DNA of 64,000 nt from Dirofilaria immitis (GCA_024305405.1 JAKNDB010000068.1:2914501-2978500), one strand, 5' to 3'; counted from the first letter of the stretch, positions 42,367-56,046 are shown. The notes: generated by a model from the letters alone, not told the origin. A program made the numbers and translations.

Positions 42367-42462
42367 ATGCAAGATGCAATACAAGGTGCAATGCAAGATG
42401 CAGTGCAAGATGCATTACAAGATTGGATGCAAGATGAAATTAACATGCAAATAAAGTACTAA
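42367..42462 (+). repeat. 12-bp minisatellite, (CAAGATGCAATR)n-like
   Basis: Imperfect repeats of CAAGATGCAATG. On the + strand from ATG 42367 they read as 31 codons with the tetrad pattern Gln-Asp-Ala-hydrophobic (QDAIQGAMQDAVQDAL) and stop at 42460-42462. A 12-base unit keeps frame automatically, so the open frame is not evidence of coding. Confidence 0.75.
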
Positions 42463-43844
42463 GCAATTGGATGAACGAATTTCTTCCTAAATTAAGAAGT
42501 AAAAATCTAATGATATTTATTATATAAGCAATAAAAGTATTGGGATAGTATTGAAGAAAAAAAATTTCCGAGAATCTCGAATTAGGCTTAATATTATGCT
42601 AATTAATGCATGAAAAGTTGAAAAGATGACGATGTAAAATTGTTATTGATATTATCATGTAGCTGCGGAAAATTTTGATTTTATTAATTTCTCGCACTTT
42701 GATTCAATCATTAAGTTATGAAAAAAAATGTCAGATTATTTTTAGGAATAAAGTTTTTGTTTTTTTTTCATTGCATTTCAAATGAACATCGCTTATTTTA
42801 TATATATATATATATGTATATAAAATATATATTCATTCATATAAATATATGCATGATATTTAATTTATCATTTATGATATTATCGAATATTAAAAATTAA
42901 AGTTATTAAAAAGTTTGTAAATTTTTCCTTTTATCATCTCAATATTGGCTAAAATTAAAATTCGAACTTAATCTGAATAAGTTGAATTTTATTTTGCAAA
43001 AATTAGATATTATCATTGAAAATAAAATATGCTTTTTAGGTTAAATTTAAAAGTAAAATATAATTAGTTAAAAAAAAAGAAATTTGCAAAACAATTTGAT
43101 TAATCTTTTTTTTACTAACAAACGAATACAAATTATTAATTATTCGGTTTAATTAAGTGAGATTAAAAATGATTGAAAATTATCAGAGATTGAAAGAATC
43201 TGATAATCATTTTTGATATTAAAAAAAAAATGATGCTTATCTATTGTCTATTATAAATCATTTAAAAAGTATAACACAAATGAAATGGATTATAGATAAA
43301 TAATAGTTCATTTTGATGGCTTGATTGTTTGAAAAATAAATAAACACATAAATAAACAGAATAATATGTAAACATTACTTTAGCATGATTGCTTATAATT
43401 TATATTTTGTTCTTGTTGAACCAAAAAAAAAAAAAAAACTTTCGATAAGAAATAAATGATCATAAGTTTGAAGAGAGAGAGAGAGGAGAAAGAGAGAGAT
43501 GTAATTTAACACTGCAGGAGGGAATGAGTAAAGTAAAGTACTTTTAAATTATTCCTTATAAAATAAGTTGAAATTTTATGTTCTCTTTCATCATATCATC
43601 CATTTATGATCGTTGATTGTTTATTATTTTCATCGAATATTTTTGAAAGTTAACAAGCAACAAGTAGTACTCATTCTTATTCATTTCTAACAATATTCAT
43701 CGATTATCACTCATTTTTTTCCATCCATTATTAAAATGCAACTTATCTGAATAGAATTATACAATCAATTAAAAAGTTTAGAAGAAATGATTTGTTTAGA
43801 TAAGATTTTACTAATATCATCAAATAATATATAATCATATATTT

Positions 43845-43968
43845 GATTTGATCAATCAATTAGCATAATCTATTAGATTTGATCAATCAATTAGCATAAT
43901 CTATTAGATTTGATCAATCAATCAGCATAATCTATTAGATTTGATCAATTAATTAGCATAATCTATTA
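43845..43968. repeat. 31-bp tandem repeat, 4 copies
   Basis: Units start at 43845, 43876, 43907 and 43938. Each is GATTTGATCAATCAATTAGC followed by ATAATCTATTA with one or two substitutions. The unit contains the partial palindrome TTGATCAA. Confidence 0.95.
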
Positions 43969-45667
43969 ACATTGCTAACGATTTTTTTTTCATATTAAAA
44001 TAAATTAATAATTATATTTCGATAACTATTATTAAGCAAATTTATTATTTTAAAGATTGAGAAAGATGAAGTTTGAAATGGTTCGAAGAGTAAAAATCCT
44101 AAAAGAACAATCTTCACTTATATGATATCATATGGCTTTGAAAAAGTTTGACGAGAAAGTTAAAATGATATGATATAAGATAACAGATGTTACTAACTTT
44201 GATGATGATGATACTGATATCGGTACTAAATTTCAACCTTTTCAAACATTATTATATGATCTGTTTTCCGATATTTCACCGACGCATAGAACCGCGTCGA
44301 AAACGAACGAATTCAGAAGTATCACGGGTTAAATTACTGTAATTGCATGCTACTTTTTATATTTGAATTTGGGTACTTTACTGATTATTTATTTCATTTC
44401 AAATGATAAGATAAAATGATCAATCATGAAGCTGGAGCCTTTTATTTATTAACAATTCATGAAAGAGTTCCGATCTTTTGCTTTATTTATATAAACTTGA
44501 AGATTGTTGCAACAAATGTCCGATAGAATATCGAAAAATGCAGTAGGGATTTGATAAAATTTAACATCAATTAATTGAACATATCAATTTTAAAAATTGA
44601 AAATTTAAATTATTCCAAAAGCTATTATTATAGAACATTCTCATTAAAAGATATTCTCGATCGAATATTCTCGTTAGAATAGGTTATATGACTTTATGAA
44701 GTGTGTGTGAATATATTTCCTCAAACATTCATTCTAAACTTCTTCATAAAGTTACTTCTGATTATTTTTCGTGTTTCTAATTTTCTAAAAATCATTTAAA
44801 GTTTTTTTCTGGAATATTTAAGATAGATATTCAAAAATTTTTCAACAATTTTTCTGAGTTGATTAATTTCTATAATCTAAAGAAATTCTTTTTCCGTCTT
44901 GTATAATTTAAAAATTAAAACAAATTTTTGTTTTTGAGAAAGTAGTATATATCATTATTGAAAAGATTTATTCCCTTCTCTTTCTAAACAATTATTTCTC
45001 GATGAAGCTAGGCATTTATTTCATTTTGAAAGTTACAATATGAAAGAAACAATTTGCTGTACATATATATATCATACATATTCATATCAATCTAATTGAT
45101 AAGAAATAAAAAAAAATAGAAAGGAAAAAAATTACGAAACATTTAGATATACATCTTATCACAGATAATTTGCTTTAAAGAAAAATTTTTAATTTTTTTA
45201 TTGGCTAAATTTAATTATTGTTATCGTTGAAAAAGACTAGCAAAGATTATTAGCATATTCTTGTCTCGAATTTGGCAATATTTTCTAGAAATTTCTATTG
45301 AAGCTTATTTAATTAGTAATACTTTAAGAATAAATTTAAAAAAAAACCGTTTATCCGTTTTCCAATAATAATACTGTTAGTAGATATATATCTCTTAAAT
45401 TGATTCATTGAAAAAGTTATTGATTTGATATATATATATATATTTCCGATATCTTCTCTTACATATAAACCCGTTATATCGATCTTGATAATACCTGTAT
45501 CAACTTTTTTCTTGATCTTATTTCATTTCATTTAACGGTGATCAATTATATTAGTACATTGATTGACAGATTAAAGTACTATAAGAGATATTCGTCGCAG
45601 AAAAATCTCGAAATATTATCTTAATTATCCAATTATTATCATTTATGAAAATTAAACTATGATTCTG

Positions 45668-48600
45668 TCATAATTCTGTAATAGGTACAGGATATTCAGA
45701 AATAATCCTAAAATTATCATCTGCATAGCTTTTTGGCAATGTTTGGGGAATTGTAGCTGCAGGTGGCGGTATTGGATACAGTGGACGAGCTCGTTCATAA
45801 GCGTTGTATTCTGTAGGAAACATTACACTACTATAATAACCTTCATCATCATAAACATCGGCAGGACGAGAGAAATCTGAAAAAGATACGATATGATTCG
45901 TTTAAAGTTAATCAAGTGATAATCTAAAAAGTTTCTGTAAAATTGCATGTTCGATATATTTATCGATCGTTTTCTTAATTATCATAACGATTTAGCAACA
46001 TTACATGAGCCAATATTATTATCATCACTACCTGAACCTGTTCAGTGTTTCAGATTTCCATCGCTAGCTGAATCAGTTTGATATTCGAGAATTCATAGTC
46101 AGTACAATATTTTGTAACATACCATTTGAAGTACTGCGATTTGTTGTCGTATAACAAGTCTGTTCGGAAAGTAAATCAGATTTGTCATTGATTGTTGAAG
46201 TAATAAGGAAAGGTTTACTGTATAGATGTGAACGACATTTATTCCGCGCGTGATATTTAGCGGAAGAAGATTTGCTACGTAGAGGAAAGTTTCGACGAAT
46301 ACAGAAGCCAAGAAGTAACAGAATAATCAGAATCAGCAATGATGCAGCAAGGATAGCGAACCTTAGCTGTGATTCATTCAACGTTTTACAATTTTCAGAC
46401 TGCAATTTAGGAAATAAGTGAAATTTTAATAAAATCATAAATTGGGAATAGAAATTGAAGTAAAAGAATTGAATTTTACAATAAAAAATGCTTTAGTATT
46501 TCGATAATGTCATAGTTCAAAAGTTAACCTTCTGACCTTTGCATGAGACAAAATTAATTTTGACTTTATTGTGTTTATTATTTTATGGAATTTTTAATAT
46601 TATTAGAAATAAATCATTCTTTTTTCCGCAACAACTTTTTTACTACCGTATCATCCAAAAGATTTGTTCTGTAAATGTTAGATGACTTTTATGAATCGAT
46701 CAGCAGTAAATGGAAGAAGTATTAGGAAGTCAGGATAAATGATAGTAGATACCAGTAGCATAATATTTTTGTCGAATAACCAAGGTGGTGTAAAGCAGGT
46801 AGCATTGATCGAAAACTTTCGGAGCACTTCCGGAAGAAATGACAATATTTCGCAATCACAGTGCAACGGATTGCCGGATATTTGCAATGATTGCAACCTG
46901 AAATTGATGCATTGAGCCAAAATAAGCCTAGATGTATTTTGAAGATGAATAAATAAAGGTAAGAAAAAAAGCAATATGGTTTATTTCATTCTCGAAAAAA
47001 AAAGAAAAAAAAACAACATTATTTAATGAAATTTTCGACGTACTCAGTCCAACGAACAAGTTTCTGTGGCAATTTTTCCAATCGACAATTACTTAAATCG
47101 AGTATTTCCAAATGATCGTTACCACCATATTCAAATGCATTTTCATCTATTTCTTCCAGTATATCGCATGATGATAAATTAAGCTTTCGTAAATTGATTA
47201 AACCAGAAAATGCATTAGACTAAAAATAGAATGGAATATATTATATGACTTATTGAAAATATGAAATTTGAAATTTATTTATGAATCTATTAGAAAATTC
47301 TTTTTTAAAATGTTTACAATGAGTAATATTGATTAAAATGATAATATAATATATTTGAAAATTTAATCAATCAAAAAAAAAATGATTAGCATATTCTTTC
47401 AAATATTAAACTAATTCCAATTTTTGTTCTTTAGAAAATTTTGTTATTTTATCAAAATTTAATTGATCATTTTAATCTATTCTCTAATCAATAAGTTATA
47501 TCAACTATTATCATTATCATCTATCATATTATCATATTTGCTAATAATTTTTAAATTGAATAAATTAATAGTAGTAGGATATATGCTTATTTTAAGCAAT
47601 ATGATAATTCAAAATTAGAATAATATATGAACCTTTATGCTACGTAAATAGGATTCATTTGTCATCCGAAGTATTTCAAGTGAATTTAATCCATTGAATG
47701 ATAATGCTGTTAATTCAATTAATTGATTAAATGATAGATCAAGTTCACGTAATAAACTTAATGAACGATAATTTGATGATATGATTTGTTGTATCTAAAA
47801 AATAAAATCATAGTAAATAAAATGAATTACGTCTTTGATTGATATGATTATTTATGCATTGATTGATATGATTATTTATATGTTAATTTAATATATCAAA
47901 TTTGATTTTTAAAAAAAAAAGATATTATTAATAGGAATATAATTTGGTTTATGTTTTTTCATATGAAAAGAAAGAAATGATTCTTTTTTTTTGATTAATA
48001 ATTAGCATATTTTATATTAATTATAATTTTTTTGAAGCATACCAAATTATAACTTATATTGAGGTATTGCAAATTATTGAGGCCATCAAATGATAGGTCA
48101 ACAAATAAATTCGAACTAAGATCAAGCTGTATCAAAGAGGTCAAGCTGATGAATGTATCTATTCCTAGCTGCAACAGAATTCTATTAAAGCTTTGAATTT
48201 TTCTAAAAAATTTCGTTTCAAACATTTTAAACAAAAGCAGCGAAAATTTCAACAAAAGAATGTATATCACCAGATAGTAATGATTGATATGATTAATAGT
48301 ATTCTATGCATAAATGTTTCAGAAAGATTCTCAGTATTGAGCAAGCAAAACAAAGTATGACCTTTATGTTCGAAAATTGAAAATTCTATAGGGAATAAGA
48401 ATGAAGTGTAAACGAGCGATAAAGATATGAAAGATGATAAACATGATGATTCATTCATATGATAAAATCCAAATTTTGAGTTAGTATTAACAAGCTGTAC
48501 ATCATTCATTATTTATTTACTTTTTTGATCAATTCAAAATGATAAGTAAATTTCAATAACTTACCGTTGAAAGGTTATTATGGCTCAAATTAAGTGAATG

Positions 48601-51162
48601 TAAAGATGGAATATCATCGAAAAGATGTTGAGAAATTGTATGCAATCGATTGTTTGATAAATCCAATCGTTTCAAATTTTTTAAACCAGCAAAAGTTTCG
48701 GGTAGTAATATAACGAGCAAATTATCTGATATAATTAATTCTTGAAGATCATTAAGTTCGAGAAATGAAAGTGGTTCCAATTGAACAAGTTGATTTGCTG
48801 AGAGATCAAGCAACTGTAATATCAATTTTTAAATTATACTTTTTATTGTTGAAATTTCATCCACTGAATGTAAAAAAATTAGCAATCATTTCAGTCGTAA
48901 TTTAATATCAATAAGTTTTAATAATTGCATAAATTATTCGAAATGAAATTGTAATTGTTTTATAATTCAAATTTTAGTTAATTAATTTTGTTTCTCGAGT
49001 TCGATGATGGTATTTTTCGTTATTAATTTACGACGATTCATCTCATTTGCGACGCAATTTTTAAAAATTTCTCGAATTTTCATCTTCAGAAATATATCAT
49101 TGTCCAAGTTCTAACAATATTTACTTCCATTTCGTAAATTTATTCCACTCTTGTTTCACATTAAAAGGCCGCAAAAATATTTTAAATATTTTCAGGTAGC
49201 AACTTATTTGATGATGGAATTATAATACAGTAAAGATTCCAAGTATTGATAGCTATCAAAACAATAACAATTACAGTTTTGATTCTTAGCTAAAATTAAA
49301 ATATATGATCTTTGGCCATCTTTAACATAAACTTTTTTATAATTCGATTTTTTTTCCAATGGAATAAAATGAAAAGCTAAAAAAATTTGATAAATCTTTC
49401 TCTCTTTTCCTCTTTCGTCGTCTTGATATCTCTCATAATTACTATAAAAATTATTGTTGTTGTTGTTGATAAAATGATCTAAAGGTACGATAAAATATGA
49501 AATTTGAAATGTATACGACAACAATGATAAAAAAATGAAGATAAAAAGATGAAGATGAAGATGATGATGATGATGATGATCTCTCATAATTGCTATAAAA
49601 ATTATTGTTGTTGTTGTTGTTGATAAAATGATCTATGAAATGTATACGAGGACAATGATAAAAATGAAGATAAAAAAGATGATGATGATGATGATGAAGA
49701 TGAAGATGATGAAGATGATGATGATGATGATCTCTCATAATTACTATAAAAATTATTGTTGTTGTTGTTGTTGATAAAATGATCTATGAGATGTATAAGA
49801 GGACAATGATAAAAATGAAGATAAAAAGATGATGATGATGATGATGATGATGAAGATGAAGATGATGAAGATGATGATGATGATGATCTCTCATAATTGC
49901 TATAAAAATTATTGTTGTTGTTGTTGTTGATAAAATGATCTAAAGGTACGATAAAATATGAAATTTGAGATGTATACGACGACAATGATGAAAAATAAAG
50001 ATGAAAAAGCAGATGAAGAAGAAGATGAAGAAAAATGAGAAGGAGAAGGAGAAGGAAGAGAAGGGAAAATTCATCATCATGTCTATTTAATTTCTCATCT
50101 ATTAATAATATCCAGCATTTAATTATTCATTCATATTGGCCAATTTTAGTCAATTATTTGGCCCTTCCCTTCTCTTCAAATTCATTCATTCAATTTAAAA
50201 ATGAAAGTAAATCGAAAAATGCTGTAATATAATTTATAAAATATTTAATGAAATATAGCTATCATCAAAATAGCTATCATAAGATATAGCTATCATAAAA
50301 ATAATTATCATAAAAATAGCTATCATGAAAATAGCTATTATGAAAATAGTTGCTCGATTAATTCGATTAAAAATCAATAATTTATTATCTTTCATCACTA
50401 AGAACTACTATTCCGATAAATGGAATAAATGCATTATATCCCTGAGCGGAATTGTCAATTGATATGGCGCTATTATATGCATATGAATCATTATATTAAA
50501 TTTATTTTGGAAAAAAGTTCATTAGCTTTAATAAAGTTTATTTAGTAAGATTGCTTTACACAAGGATCGAAGTAATCAGGATTGATCAGTAAAAACTTTC
50601 AATATTTATCATAAACTTTACAACATCATTGTTGTTGCTATTATATAACGATTATGTTAGTTGAATTTGAAATTTCATTACCTGTAATTTATTTAAACCA
50701 ACAAAACTATCCAATTGCAATAACGAGAGCTGATTTCCTCTAAGATGTAATTCTCGAAGTTTTGTTTGGTATTTGAAAATTTTCATATCAATCGTATCGA
50801 TTTGATTGAAAGATAAATCCAGATATTCTAATTCTAAAATTTGTTTTTATTGTCTGATTAAAAGTTTCCATGTTTATTATCTTAGCTAAAAATGATCAAT
50901 CAAGAACATACATACCGGGATATAGTTCGAGAACATCGGGATCTAATCGTTTTAGCGTACAATTTACCATACTTAATGATTTAATCCGTGGATCTAGCAA
51001 AGCTGGTATATCACTTAATGCCGCATTATTGCAATGTGTCATTTTTCGTTCTTCAGATATGCATACACATTCTTGAGGACACATTGTTAACACTAGTTGA
51101 GGCATTGTAACAACTGTGATACAGAAGATAAATATTCGACCACTGTATATTACCATCATCAT
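45668..51162 (-). CDS. Leucine-rich-repeat single-pass membrane protein
   Basis: Predicted cell-surface receptor or adhesion protein of ~580 residues. Exons from the start: 51162-50916, 50833-50682, 48813-48565, 48168-48043, 47794-47633, 47219-47044, 46897-46753, 46399-46123, 45876-45668. All phases agree and no frame correction is needed. A signal peptide (about 1-27) is followed by an LRR N-terminal cap with Cys 28, 32, 34 and 44, then about twelve repeats of the form LxxLxLSxNxL (KLQLLDLSANQL, LKRLDLSNNRLHTI, SLIQLDLSSNLF), an LRR C-terminal cap (GNPLHCDCEILSFL, then two further Cys), one transmembrane helix (LRFAILAASLLILIILLLLG, about 432-451) and a ~130-residue cytoplasmic tail with a Pro-rich piece and several Tyr. 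The tail ends PVPITEL, which fits a class I PDZ ligand. The first of three consecutive ATGs is used. The exact orthologue is not identified. There is no kinase or TIR domain. Confidence 0.92.
49423..49995. repeat. Four-copy ~151-156-bp tandem repeat with nested microsatellites
   Basis: TCTCATAATT starts at 49431, 49582, 49733 and 49889 (periods 151, 151, 156). Each unit has a (GTT)n block, the core GATAAAATGATCTA and a (GAT/GAA)n block. The array lies in the 1.9-kb second intron of the LRR gene. It explains the Ser-, His-, Asn- and Gln-rich open frames on the - strand, which are not genes. Confidence 0.95.
50248..50350. repeat. ~17-bp tandem repeat (ATAGCTATCATAAAA)
   Basis: About six imperfect copies of AAATAGCTATCAT-type units lie in the same LRR-gene intron, 0.3 kb from the ~151-bp array. 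Confidence 0.8.
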
Positions 51163-54135
51163 CTAACGGTGTAATACCACCAATTCAGAATTTTGGACAT
51201 CACAAGCTATCACCGAAGATCGAAATCAAATCTTCGATGAAATAATTCCTATCGAAATGATTCTTAGAAAATGCTGGAATGAAAAGTAGGTGAAATAATG
51301 TGAAAAAAAAAAGCTATTTAAATATCACGCAATCCTTTTCAAATAACAAATTAAATGATTCCACCGATCAATTACAGCGACAACAGAAAGGCTATCTATC
51401 CATGCATCAGAAGTTCTAACTTCTGATAATGATATTGTGAACGGATTGATCGATGGATGATGGATGGATAAATTGGATGGATAAATGGATGGATGGATGG
51501 ATGGATGGATGGATGGATGGATGGATGAAGAGATGGACGGAAATGGAATTTTCAACAGCATTTCAATTATATTTAAAGTATGGAGATAATTGAAGAGAAA
51601 AATTTCATCTTCTCATCGTTACTGCTTCATTTTTAACTCTAAGTGATCAATTTCTATTTTTGATTGCTTTTTCTCTTTCGTTTTTTTTTTTTTTGTATGA
51701 AATATTTTGAATCAACAAATTTTACCCTAATCATTTCTACTCTAAATTCATTGAATAATTTCTTCTATTTACTACTTGAATAAATATATTTTGACGAAAT
51801 GAACATTTAAGATATAGAAGCAAGTTTTCAGGTTATATTATCATTTTAAAATGGAAGTTGATCAGATCGTTATGGAAGAAATAATTCTTGCATTCTATTC
51901 AATCATTCAATGATTCATATTTCAAAAAAAAAAAAAAAAAAGAAAAGACAGTAAATAAATTAAAATCAAATTCAAAAATTGAGATGAAAAAAAAAAGTAA
52001 ATTGCAGAAGGAGAAGAATTGAATCATTTTATTTGAATGCAGCAGTAATATATCGATAATTATTTTATTTTAAGATACTTCATCCTATTCCTATTTTCAT
52101 CATTCTTCTTATCTTTCTTTTCCTCCCTCCTCTATCTCTCTTTCTTTCTTTCTCTTTCTTAATTTTACTATTAAAAACAAATTTTTCATTCGAGAGAGTG
52201 TTTCAAAAGCTTGAAACTAGTTTTTTTTTTTGAAATTATTGATAAATTTGTACTTCTTTAATGATATTTAAGAAAGCGAAGTAAAAGATTAATTTTCCTA
52301 TCTATATGCATGTGATATTTGATAAGCAAAATTTAAATTAAAAAAATTTTTTTAATTGAAATATTCTATCTTAAAGAGCAACATATATTGCAACATAGTT
52401 GAAGGTAGCATCAGATGGATGATATCATATCACATGTTATCGAAGATTGGTATTCAAATATAGCAAGTATTTATAAAATGTTCCAATCGGATTGCCGAAA
52501 ATGCAGAATATGGATTGTCGAAGTATTTAAATTGCAATAATGCCTAGCGATCATATGATAATGCATTATAGTGATATAATGGTATGTTGTACAATACTAC
52601 TAAGCAACGTAGTATATCGTGAAAGTTGTCAAATAGTTGGATTAAACAGCGGGAAATTGAAAGTTTTATCTTTCTTTCTTTCTTTCTCTTACATAATTCA
52701 ATTAATCGATGATATCAAAAGTTCCTTCCTCGAGATATAACGAGGTCAAAGTGCAACAAAAGCTTCGAAAGAGAATAATTTAACTGTTTGAATCGTTCAC
52801 AGTTAACAAATGAATATACTATTGCTTATCAGCGGAAGAAATTCATTCCGAAATAAAACTATGAATGAAACAAATCAATAAAATATATTTTTCATAAAAT
52901 GAAAATTCTAAGCAATCAAAACCATTTCCATCATCTCGAGTGATATAATTAATATGTCAATATCACCTATATCTCAATTAATATATGATAATATTTATAT
53001 TACATTAACTGAAGTATTTTCTCATGAAAATTGCGTAACAGTCTCAAAAGATAGATATTGTTTTGACGAAAGAAGGCTATAATCGGAATTCGATTCTTGA
53101 AAACAAAAATTCGAGAACTAAAAAGTAGATGAAATTTCTACGAAGATTGTCTGCTATTGATAACATTCTTCCATAGAATTCATGAAGTTATCACACTTAA
53201 TTTAACAGATACTAGAAAGGGATGAATGATATTAGAAATATCGATAATTTCGAACTTAATCATTTAAAAAATTTACAACAAAGATACTTTATTTTATTGT
53301 GCATAAAATATCGCCCAGATGGCCTCTTTTCGAATAATCTCTTAAAATTTATCGATTTAAATAAAGTAAATTAATGTTAGATATGAGTTAAATGTCTTCC
53401 AAGGATTTATAACAAATCCTATAAAATCTTTAATGTGATTTCATCTTTAGATAGCAATGTGAGTTTTTGTTGAGACGAGAAAAGCTTCATGAATCATTTA
53501 TTATGACAGCATATTCTAATCGAAATATCGCTATTTGATTGTTTTTAAGTACCAAAAAAAGAACTCAATTTTTGCTATAATTGATATACTGATAAGGTCT
53601 CGATTTCAACTGTTTGAACAAATGATTGATCTAATTAGTAAAGAATATTGTAAATGCTACTTACTCTCTGATTAATTGGAAACATCAGAATGAAGCAATT
53701 GTTTCGGTACTTTTAAATTTCACTGTTGAAAAATAATTTATAGCTTATCTTTTGCCTCAATAGTAAATAAACAGAATATATTATCATCGCTGTTAACATC
53801 GTTTGTTATTTGACATGGATGATTTTCATATTTTTTTTTTCTTTGCAAAAATTCAACAAAGAAATTTGAAAAATTGAATAAATCAAAGATTCAGATAATT
53901 AGAATATTTTTATTACTAAGTAATATTTTCTTCTTTTTTTTTTTTTTTTGTAAACGATAAAATATTTAACTAACATTTAAACAGTTATATATTTTGATAA
54001 TATTAATTTATCCACAATACTAACTACTAATAATGTCAAAGAAGTAACAAAAGTTATGAAGCAATAATATAGGAAGTAATTATCATCATGAACTAAGCGT
54101 TATCATCAAACAGAATAATTAGAATGGTGAAGATG
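51163..54135. other. Upstream region of the LRR gene, no supported gene
   Basis: It begins with a somewhat less AT-rich stretch (about 51180-51440) that may be 5' untranslated sequence of the LRR gene. Then comes a (GGAT)n microsatellite (about 51449-51527), long A or T runs, and AT-rich DNA. A short frame at 52540-52740 (+) has no splice or homology support. Confidence 0.5.
51449..51527. repeat. (GGAT)n microsatellite
   Basis: GGATGGATGGAT units with a few interruptions lie 0.3 kb upstream of the LRR gene start codon. Confidence 0.9.
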
Positions 54136-55909
54136 CTACAGAAGACCAGATCGTTCGTATTCATATTTGTTCATTGCTCGTTCTATTGGAACAAAAGATC
54201 TCTCTCTTCTCTTTCGAAAACCTTTGAACAATAAAAAGGAATAAATAGAAAATGAGAAAGAAACGATCGTACAATATGAAATAGATTGCACAGCATGAAA
54301 TAGATTGTACAGTATGAAGTGTATCCTTTAGTATGGAGTAGATTGTATCGTATGAAATAGATCTTTTTTCTGTTACAGTATATAAGCTATCAACATTAGG
54401 TAAGCTAAATGAAGGCTGTATAATTCATCCATTTGAGAATGTTTGCATAAGAATCTTTAAAGTCAGACTGGGTCCATAAGAAGAGGAGGTCGTGCTTATT
54501 GGAATGCTCATCGATCTCCATAATTTAATTTAGTTTTTGGCCATTGATCGCTAGTCTATCCAAGTAAAAAGAAAAGATACATAAGACTAAAAGTGTCAGA
54601 TTGAATATAGTGATAATGAAAAAGATAAAGATTAAAAGTAGAATAAAAAATGATGCGATGCGAAGGTTAATAAGCTAACTTTGAAGGGTTAAAAGAATTT
54701 GAGCTTTCATTTTCGACATCTATTATTGTCACCTCTCATGATAGCTGTAAAAATATTATCGTTTCTATTTGAAAACCAAAGAAAGATTAGAATCTTGCGA
54801 AACTGTTGAATAATTCGCATGATATCTTATTGAAGTGATAATAACAATGATAACGAACCAAATTTCGTAGACCATAAAAAACTATATACTACGCCAGATG
54901 AAAATGAGTCTATCAGAATTAGGTAACAACTTCATAATTATAAAATTCTTCCTCTGACTTTTAGAATTTAGAGGAAAATTTTTTTTTAAACTTAAAATAA
55001 TTTCAACTTAGTTGAAGCAATCTCCATTTATGGGATGATGATATGAATTATTCCACAGATGTCGTAAATAATTTTCCTACCTATAGGTAAAGTAAAAATT
55101 TTCACACCATTTACTGATTTTTATCAGTAAGAGCTATTATAGGATAATGCCATAAAGGAATCATTTTTGATGAATAAATTATGTATAATATATATTCTTC
55201 TGATTATTGATAGCTTATAAATTTAACTGATCATTGAAGCATTTATGTTAATATATAAATTTTCTGAAGATATTTAATATTGAAAAATGAATTCATCATC
55301 ATTCATCCATTGTTAGATTCTTCATGGAAGAAATATCATCGTCAGATTCGCCATGGATGAAATGCCATTGTCAGATTCTTTATGAAAAAAAAATGCATAG
55401 TATCTTAATTTGAATCATTCGCCTTTACTTTATTTTTATTATCTTCCATATTCTAAAAATTATTACAGAAGATATTAGTTGTAGTAAGCGTTAAAGCAAA
55501 GTAACGCAAAGTATACATAAATTGTTAGAAGCAATGAAAAGTTCAGAAAAATGGAAGATAACAGCATTGTTGTTAGGAGGGTAAAGGGCGGGATAAGGTT
55601 AGGTCAAATATTATCGCAGAAAAAAAAAAAAACAATTTGCATCCTATCAGATAGAACCATCTGCTCATGAGCGTCATTTTTCGTCTTACCGAAATTATTG
55701 GCATGCATTTGTAGAAACAGTCATTACAACGAGTCATCTAAAAAAATAAACTTAACATAGCAATTTGGTATTGAATGTTGACAACCATTATTAAATTTTG
55801 AAATAAATTATAGTTACAGATGAATTTAAATTATCTGTCGCAAGAATTCGTATTTTAAGTAGTTATCGCTTGCTGTCGCAAACAGATAAAGTTCATTTCT
55901 CAAGAAATC
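54136..55909 (-). CDS. Candidate 3' exons of an unrecognised gene
   Basis: Four GC-richer pockets read as - strand exons with compatible phases: 55909-55818 (DFLRNELYLFATASDNYLKY...), 55737-55690 (MTRCNDCFYKCMPIIS, between TTTTTTTAG and GTAAGA), 54555-54469 (TSDQWPKTKLNYG..., then SIPISTTSSSYGP) and 54221-54136 (FRKRRERSFVPIE... ending SGLL and a stop). Two of the four need one added base at short homopolymers, the same defect seen in the secure genes. The donor at 54468 (GTCTGA) and the acceptor at 54222 (TTCAAAG) are weak. I do not recognise the product; the last part resembles a polar cytoplasmic tail. A further possible upstream exon is 56478-56422 (MTTGWKHWTIIGFHEIGFK). Open stretches this short can arise by chance. 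Confidence 0.35.
54270..54363. repeat. 19-bp tandem repeat, 5 copies
   Basis: Units of the type TACAGTATGAAATAGATTG start at 54270, 54289, 54308, 54327 and 54346. In the candidate gene model they fall in the last intron. Confidence 0.9.
55313..55388. repeat. 29-bp tandem repeat, about 2.6 copies
   Basis: T(T/C)AGATTC starts at 55313, 55342 and 55371, each followed by a CATGGA or TATGAA block. Period 29. Confidence 0.85.
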
Positions 55910-56046
55910 CTACAAAGGTGTTATAAATTATATTGGCCAATAATGAATGATAGGAATATAGATGATTTTTTTTTGATATCAATCTTTAAAAAGATCGGCA
56001 AATGTTTGATCAATTTATTAGAATGTGAAATTTCTTACTAATTTAT

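Larger units (their letters stand above)
38579..45667. other. 7.1-kb intergenic region upstream of eat-4
   Basis: This separates the predicted eat-4 start from the stop of the LRR gene (both - strand) and should include the eat-4 promoter. I see no supported gene. It holds a (CAA)n run (40387-40470), (GAT)n at 40541-40562, a QDA-type minisatellite (42367-42462), a four-copy 31-bp repeat (43845-43968), a GA-rich run near 43471-43500 and many A/T runs. A Lys-rich open frame near 40795-40989 is too A-rich to trust. Confidence 0.55.

Noticed and set aside
49204..49985. Ser/His/Asn-rich - strand open frames
   Set aside because: They are read-through of a tandem repeat inside an LRR-gene intron.
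54465..54518. + strand frame IRRGGRAYWNAHRSP resembling an NLP-9-like GGxRAF neuropeptide after a dibasic site
   Set aside because: Only one short copy, no signal peptide or other peptide units nearby, weak acceptor, and the - strand reading fits a candidate exon chain better.
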